The notes under the pieces: model-generated
The model's database searches: none
Told to the model about the DNA's origin: nothing
The model's input: only the letters and a program-made list of their open reading frames with translations
Program-made: the position numbers and the translations under genes
Shown: one piece after another, positions 13,175 through 16,339 of the stretch
Layout of the letters: each line of letters begins with the position of its first letter
Position numbering within the stretch: position 1 is the stretch's first letter
Origin: Acidimicrobiaceae bacterium
Lineage (GTDB): Bacteria; Actinomycetota; Acidimicrobiia; Acidimicrobiales; UBA8190
Length of the DNA stretch: 16,339 nt
Assembly: GCA_003453695.1 (NCBI GenBank)
Contig: DMNK01000153.1
Coordinates: 3,521-19,859, forward strand
Direction of reading: 5' to 3'

Positions 13175-13390
13175 TCAGGCGATCTTCCTGCCCCGAAGAC
13201 GGGGAGCGGCCTGCGGCTCGTGCTGGGAGCAGTAGTGGCCCTCGTTGTAGATGGACAACCGGGTCCCGCAGCCGTCTTCGGCGCACACCCGGCCCCGGGC
13301 GAAGGTGCGCGACGGCCGGCCGGTGCCGGTGAAGGCGCTGCCGCCGATCGATCCCTCGAATCGTTCCCCCACCTCGGTGCGCTCTTCCAT
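13175..13390 (-). CDS. Small zinc-binding protein (C-x4-C ... C-x2-H)
   Basis: 71 residues from ATG at 13390, fixed by GGAGGAGGG directly upstream; the longer frame starting at 13522 is not supported. The C-terminal half reads RVCAEDGCGTRLSIYNEGHYC: Cys36, Cys41, Cys54 and His57 (CSQH) form a probable zinc knuckle with 'CGTRLSIYN' as its core. The first 30 residues are polar and the C-terminus is basic (RLRGRK). I recall similar 'CGT.LSIYN' proteins as conserved hypotheticals of high-GC Actinobacteria, with no known role. It lies between the sigR/rsrA pair and DUF2342, and could share either transcript. DNA or RNA binding is a guess. Confidence 0.75.
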   Translation of the reverse strand: MEERTEVGERFEGSIGGSAFTGTGRPSRTFARGRVCAEDGCGTRLSIYNEGHYCSQHEPQAAPRLRGRKIA

Positions 13391-13401
13391 CCCTCCTCCT
13401 T
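13391..13401 (-). promoter_or_regulatory. Extended Shine-Dalgarno of the 71-residue zinc protein
   Basis: AAGGAGGAGGG on the minus strand ends directly before the ATG at 13390, leaving the AGGAGG core 3-5 nt away. It selects this ATG over the upstream start at 13522. Confidence 0.75.
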
Positions 13402-13494
13402 CGGTCGGAATCGCCTGACGCCCACTTGGCGTATCGACCGACGAGGCGCGCCGAAGAACCCCTGGGGGAGGGGGTTGTGGATTCGTTGTGAAAC

Positions 13495-13528
13495 AGGGCG
13501 GGCACGCCCTGGGCCCGACCACGGGCCC
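13495..13528 (-). terminator. Tandem GC hairpins after rsrA, possible terminator or attenuator
   Basis: Downstream of the rsrA stop come GGGCCCG-TGGT-CGGGCCC (13528-13511) and then, immediately, AGGGCG-TGCC-CGCCCT (13510-13495) followed by GTTTCAC. Both stems are perfect. The T-run is short, so termination may be partial. A third stem, GGCCC-TCA-GGGCC (13536-13524), overlaps the first and would exclude it. Confidence 0.5.
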
Positions 13529-13538
13529 TGAGGGCCAG

Positions 13539-13802
13539 TCAGGCGCCTCCGCCGGCCGAGCGCTCCTCCTCGGCCAGGGCGGCGCGCACCCGGGCCAGCA
13601 GGCTGTCGGGCACCCGGTCCCGGCACTTCTGGGCGATGACCCGGCGCAGCTCGAACTCGAAGTCGAAGGCCTTCAGGCAGGGACCGCAGTCGTCGAGGTG
13701 GCGCCGGATCTCGACCCGACGCTCTTCGGTCAGCTCACCGTCGAGATAGACGTACAGCCGTTCGATGACTTCGTCGCAGTCGCCGGGCTCCTCGGATCCC
13801 AT
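13539..13802 (-). CDS. rsrA: RsrA-like zinc anti-sigma factor
   Basis: Redox-sensing inhibitor of the adjacent sigma factor. 87 residues. The ZAS motif is H35-x3-C39-x2-C42 in RRHLDDCGPC, with Cys9 upstream and Cys60 downstream. With an offset of two, these fall on Cys11, His37, Cys41, Cys44 and Cys62 of Streptomyces RsrA, where Cys11-Cys44 form the disulfide that ejects zinc and frees SigR. The equivalents of the non-essential Cys3 and Cys31 are missing. ATG at 13802 with GGGGAG just upstream, 31 bp after the sigma stop: one operon. The family is also called the mycothiol-system anti-sigma factor. Cytoplasmic, no membrane segment. Confidence 0.9.
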   Translation of the reverse strand: MGSEEPGDCDEVIERLYVYLDGELTEERRVEIRRHLDDCGPCLKAFDFEFELRRVIAQKCRDRVPDSLLARVRAALAEEERSAGGGA

Positions 13803-13833
13803 GCTCCCCTCGTTCTCCTCGTGATCCGCCTGA

Positions 13834-14409
<576 letters not shown>

Positions 14410-14415
14410 GGAGCA

Positions 14416-14421
14416 ACCATA
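14416..14421 (-). promoter_or_regulatory. Possible -10 box of a leaderless sigR transcript
   Basis: TATGGT on the minus strand, 6 nt before the GTG start, with no Shine-Dalgarno present. It has the same geometry as at folP. No convincing -35 element is seen. Confidence 0.35.
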
Positions 14422-14461
14422 CTCACCGGTTGCGACGATCTCGGCCGCGGCGAAATGCGGG

Positions 14462-15037
14462 TCAGCCGGCCGGGAAGGACCCTGGCTGCCATCCGACGTG
14501 CCCAGCAGCGGGCGACCCGGTGGCCGGCGCCTGGGCCAGCGCCGGAGCGACGCAGGTCGCCGCCCTGGGCTCGGCTCCGAAGAAGGTGCTCGCCGGAGTC
14601 GTCCAGGTCAGCCAGCACGTCCCCGACGCCGACAAGGCCGCCATGCTCACGGCCCCTCCGGCGGTGGAGTCGGTCGTCACACTGAGCACCGACGCGCCTG
14701 TGGAGGGCCCCCTCACGAAGGTGACCCCGCGAAGCGAGTCCTGCAGATCCGACGCCGTCACCGAGCCGTACCCGTCGACGGCGGCGGTCTGGGCCAGAGC
14801 GTCGAGGGCGGCACGCAGATTCTCCTGGGCGGCCTCGTCGGCGGCGAGCGACACCGCCCCGCCCGAACCGGAGGAAGCCGCCGATCCGCCCACGCCGCCG
14901 CTGGCCGCCTTCGGCAGCGTCACACCCGGCCCGGTCCCGCCACCACCGAGAGCGAGAAGCGAGACGCCGGCGAGGACCCCGAGAACGGCGAGCGACACGA
15001 GCACGCTGATGAGGCCCAACCCCTTCTCGTCCGGCAC
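14462..15037 (-). CDS. Type IV pilin-like protein, no Glu5
   Basis: 191 residues. The N-terminus [18 protein letters not shown] looks like a prepilin leader: a short charged leader ending in Gly6, then a hydrophobic helix (about 7-30) resembling GFTLIEVLVSLAILGIL. The usual Glu5 of the mature protein is Ser. After a Gly/Ser linker, [40 protein letters not shown] and the two-Cys end SASGTCW...AATCVAPAL resemble the globular head of actinobacterial pilins, in which the Cys pair forms the D-loop. It would be cleaved by a prepilin peptidase and held in the membrane. No pil genes are nearby. GTG start at 15037 has GGAGG abutting it, unusually close. Alternative: a single-pass membrane-anchored protein. 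Confidence 0.72.
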   Translation of the reverse strand: MPDEKGLGLISVLVSLAVLGVLAGVSLLALGGGGTGPGVTLPKAASGGVGGSAASSGSGGAVSLAADEAAQENLRAALDALAQTAAVDGYGSVTASDLQDSLRGVTFVRGPSTGASVLSVTTDSTAGGAVSMAALSASGTCWLTWTTPASTFFGAEPRAATCVAPALAQAPATGSPAAGHVGWQPGSFPAG

Positions 15038-15098
15038 CCTCCCATCTTGCCCAAGGGTCGAGGTGGACGGATGTGCTTCGGGATGGGGGCCTAGGGGC

Positions 15099-15899
15099 CT
15101 ACGGGCCGGGGAAGACCCGGCGCAAGGTGTCGAGTTCGACGCCGTGTGCCCGCACCGACGCCGGGGTGTGGTCCGGATCGAGACGTCCGTAGACGAGACG
15201 GACGAACGACTCGGCCGGAAGCGTGAGGACGGCGTTCGTGCCGCCGTGATCCCCGTCGCCCGTCAGAGACGCCCCGTCCGCTGAGATCCCGAGCAGGTAC
15301 CTGCGCTCGGGGCCGGTGGTCGACACTGCCACCCGGACGTCCTCAGGTGAAGGCTTTGCAGTTCGCGCCACGACGGCCGCCACGCCGTCCAGGACGATCG
15401 GCACCGCGTCGACTGCCAACGTGGCGTCCGGCTCGAACATCACCCAGATGTCCCAGCTGTGCAGCGCGTGCTCGCTGAGCCGCAAGCGCACGATGTCGTT
15501 CAATCCCCGCTCTGCCCCGAACACGTGCTGTCGCCAGCGCAGCTGCAGGTGGTCGGGGATCGAGTCGAGAAACGCCAACAACGCCTCGTCGCTGCGCAAG
15601 GCGTCGGCCACCTGGTCGTCGGGGCTCTTGGCGTTCCAGCGGTCCCACACCTCCTCGAAGTGCGCTCGCTCCGGTGGAGCCTCTCGTTGGACTCCTGCTT
15701 CGATCACCGATCGAAAGATCTCGGCCGCCGATCCCAGGTGGGAGGCCACCTGGGCGACGGTCCAGTCGTCGGCGTACGAGGGACCGCGGATCTGTTCGGG
15801 CGAAAGCGACGTGAGGGTGGCAGCCAGGCGCTCCACCGAACGCGACAAGGCGACGAAGGTCCGATCGAAGGCGACCAGCTCGGTGGCGCCGGCGGTCAT
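15099..15899 (-). CDS. Maleylpyruvate isomerase-family (DinB-like) mycothiol-dependent protein
   Basis: 266 residues. The N-terminal four-helix bundle carries DDWTVAQVASHLGSAAEIF (44-62, His54) and LRLSEHALHSWDIW (139-152, Glu143 and His147). The His ... Glu-x3-His set matches the zinc ligands of Corynebacterium mycothiol-dependent maleylpyruvate isomerase (His52, Glu144, His148). A C-terminal SCP2/MDMPI-like domain follows (about 165-266; AVLTLPAESFVRLVYGRLDP). Members use mycothiol as thiol cofactor in isomerisations or conjugations; the substrate cannot be told from sequence, and no gentisate pathway genes are nearby. ATG start at 15899 lacks a Shine-Dalgarno. The TAG stop at 15099 is 61 bp before the pilin-like gene. 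Confidence 0.85.
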   Translation of the reverse strand: MTAGATELVAFDRTFVALSRSVERLAATLTSLSPEQIRGPSYADDWTVAQVASHLGSAAEIFRSVIEAGVQREAPPERAHFEEVWDRWNAKSPDDQVADALRSDEALLAFLDSIPDHLQLRWRQHVFGAERGLNDIVRLRLSEHALHSWDIWVMFEPDATLAVDAVPIVLDGVAAVVARTAKPSPEDVRVAVSTTGPERRYLLGISADGASLTGDGDHGGTNAVLTLPAESFVRLVYGRLDPDHTPASVRAHGVELDTLRRVFPGP

Positions 15900-15968
15900 G
15901 TCGAAGGGGAGGGCGCAGGCGCCACGGCAGTGGGGGGGAACGCGCCCACCAGGAGGAGGTGCCCCGGG

Positions 15969-16211
15969 TCAGGCAACCTTGCGGGGCAAGGGCCACAACT
16001 GGCCGTCCGACCACTCCCAGCCGGCGTCGACGCTGCGGTGCCATTTGCCGTGGCCCAGCTCGAGCTCGCATCGCGCCGCACCGGACACCGGGCCGACCCA
16101 CACCTCGGCGCCGCACGGCGAGGGGCACGGCGAAGACGACGAATGTCCAGGCCGGGGGCGGTGCGACATCAGTCCGCGCGACACCAGAGCTGCGATGGTG
16201 GTCAAAATCAC
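15969..16211 (-). CDS. Small Cys/His protein, hypothetical
   Basis: 80 residues from GTG at 16211, or 66 from ATG at 16169. Cys29, Cys33, Cys48, His54 and His58 (PCPSPCGAEVWVG ... ARCELELGHGKWH) suggest a metal-binding or C..C..H knuckle, followed by a Trp-rich end (GWEWSDGQLWPLP). I recall short actinobacterial and phage proteins with 'C.L..GH.G.H' and a Trp after it, of unknown function. The Shine-Dalgarno is weak (GGGG about 9 nt before GTG). The C-terminal half has protein-like composition, unlike the overlapping frames. Real gene likely, function unknown. Confidence 0.55.
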   Translation of the reverse strand: MILTTIAALVSRGLMSHRPRPGHSSSSPCPSPCGAEVWVGPVSGAARCELELGHGKWHRSVDAGWEWSDGQLWPLPRKVA

Positions 16212-16251
16212 GGCACGCCCCTACCCGCCCCCACGGATCGGAAACGGTCGT

Positions 16252-16277
16252 GAGAGCCGAATATTCGGCTTTCTTTC
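16252..16277 (+). terminator. 16-bp perfect palindrome with T-run, terminator or operator
   Basis: AGCCGAATATTCGGCT (16255-16270) is a perfect palindrome, and the stem extends by gag/ttc with one G-U pair. On the plus strand it is followed by TTCTTTC, like a Rho-independent terminator. On the minus strand the T-run is poor, yet all genes seen are on the minus strand. It lies 41-60 bp upstream of the small Cys/His gene, so an operator is the other option. The rest of 16212-16339 holds no supportable gene. Confidence 0.5.
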
Positions 16278-16339
16278 AGGGCGAGGTGGCCCGCCTACCC
16301 CATGAGGTCGCCGGCTGGGCTCAACCGATGTCGGCGAGC

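Noticed and set aside
13175..13522. 115-residue version of the small zinc protein
   Set aside because: The upstream part covers the hairpin region and has no ribosome site, whereas ATG 13390 has an excellent one.
16302..16339. Plus-strand ATG at the right edge, and minus-strand C-terminal-like endings (LADIG-stop, or DLMG-stop)
   Set aside because: Too short to support a gene in either direction; needs sequence beyond the window.

Overview
The window is a very GC-rich stretch of an actinobacterial chromosome. Every gene I can support lies on the minus strand, so transcription runs from high to low coordinates. Four things point to Actinobacteria: an RsrA-type redox anti-sigma factor beside its sigma factor, a mycothiol-dependent isomerase-family protein, an F420-associated DUF2342 metalloprotease, and a DUF2342-tilS-hpt ... 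folE-folP-folB-folK-DUF2520-panC-panD-coaX-lysS order close to the one I recall from Mycobacterium tuberculosis (Rv3626c to Rv3598c). Details such as the DUF2520-PanC fusion, the extra gene between folP and folB and the CXXC-type small zinc protein suggest an Acidimicrobiia-like lineage rather than Mycobacterium or Streptomyces, but that is inference.

Layout in transcription order. (1) 16.3-14.5 kb: a small Cys/His protein, a DinB/maleylpyruvate-isomerase-family protein, and an orphan type IV pilin-like protein. (2) 14.4-13.2 kb: a SigR-like ECF sigma factor, its RsrA-like zinc anti-sigma factor, a pair of GC-rich hairpins, and a 71-residue zinc-binding protein. (3) 13.1-10.5 kb: a DUF2342 zincin, tilS and hpt, tightly coupled. 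(4) 10.4-7.6 kb: folate synthesis, folE, folP, an unannotated protein that looks like a catalytically dead dual-specificity phosphatase, folB and folK. (5) 7.5-2.0 kb: pantothenate/CoA and NAD synthesis, a DUF2520-PanC fusion, panD, nadB, nadC and coaX. (6) 2.0-0.55 kb: lysS. (7) 0.44 kb to the left edge: the 5' part of a secreted helical protein ending in a collagen-like Gly-every-third-residue repeat, cut by the window.

The core is a cofactor 'super-cluster' that makes tetrahydrofolate, pantothenate/CoA and NAD precursors from short overlapping genes (several GTGA overlaps), flanked by translation genes (tilS, lysS) and a purine salvage gene. The sigma/anti-sigma pair would sense thiol oxidation.

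The points most worth following are the pseudophosphatase in the folate operon, the DUF2520-PanC fusion joined by a 12-bp tandem-repeat linker, the pilin-like protein lacking Glu5, the secreted collagen-like gene at the left edge, and a set of in-frame microrepeats at protein termini and linkers. I saw no tRNA, rRNA, CRISPR array, insertion sequence or phage gene.
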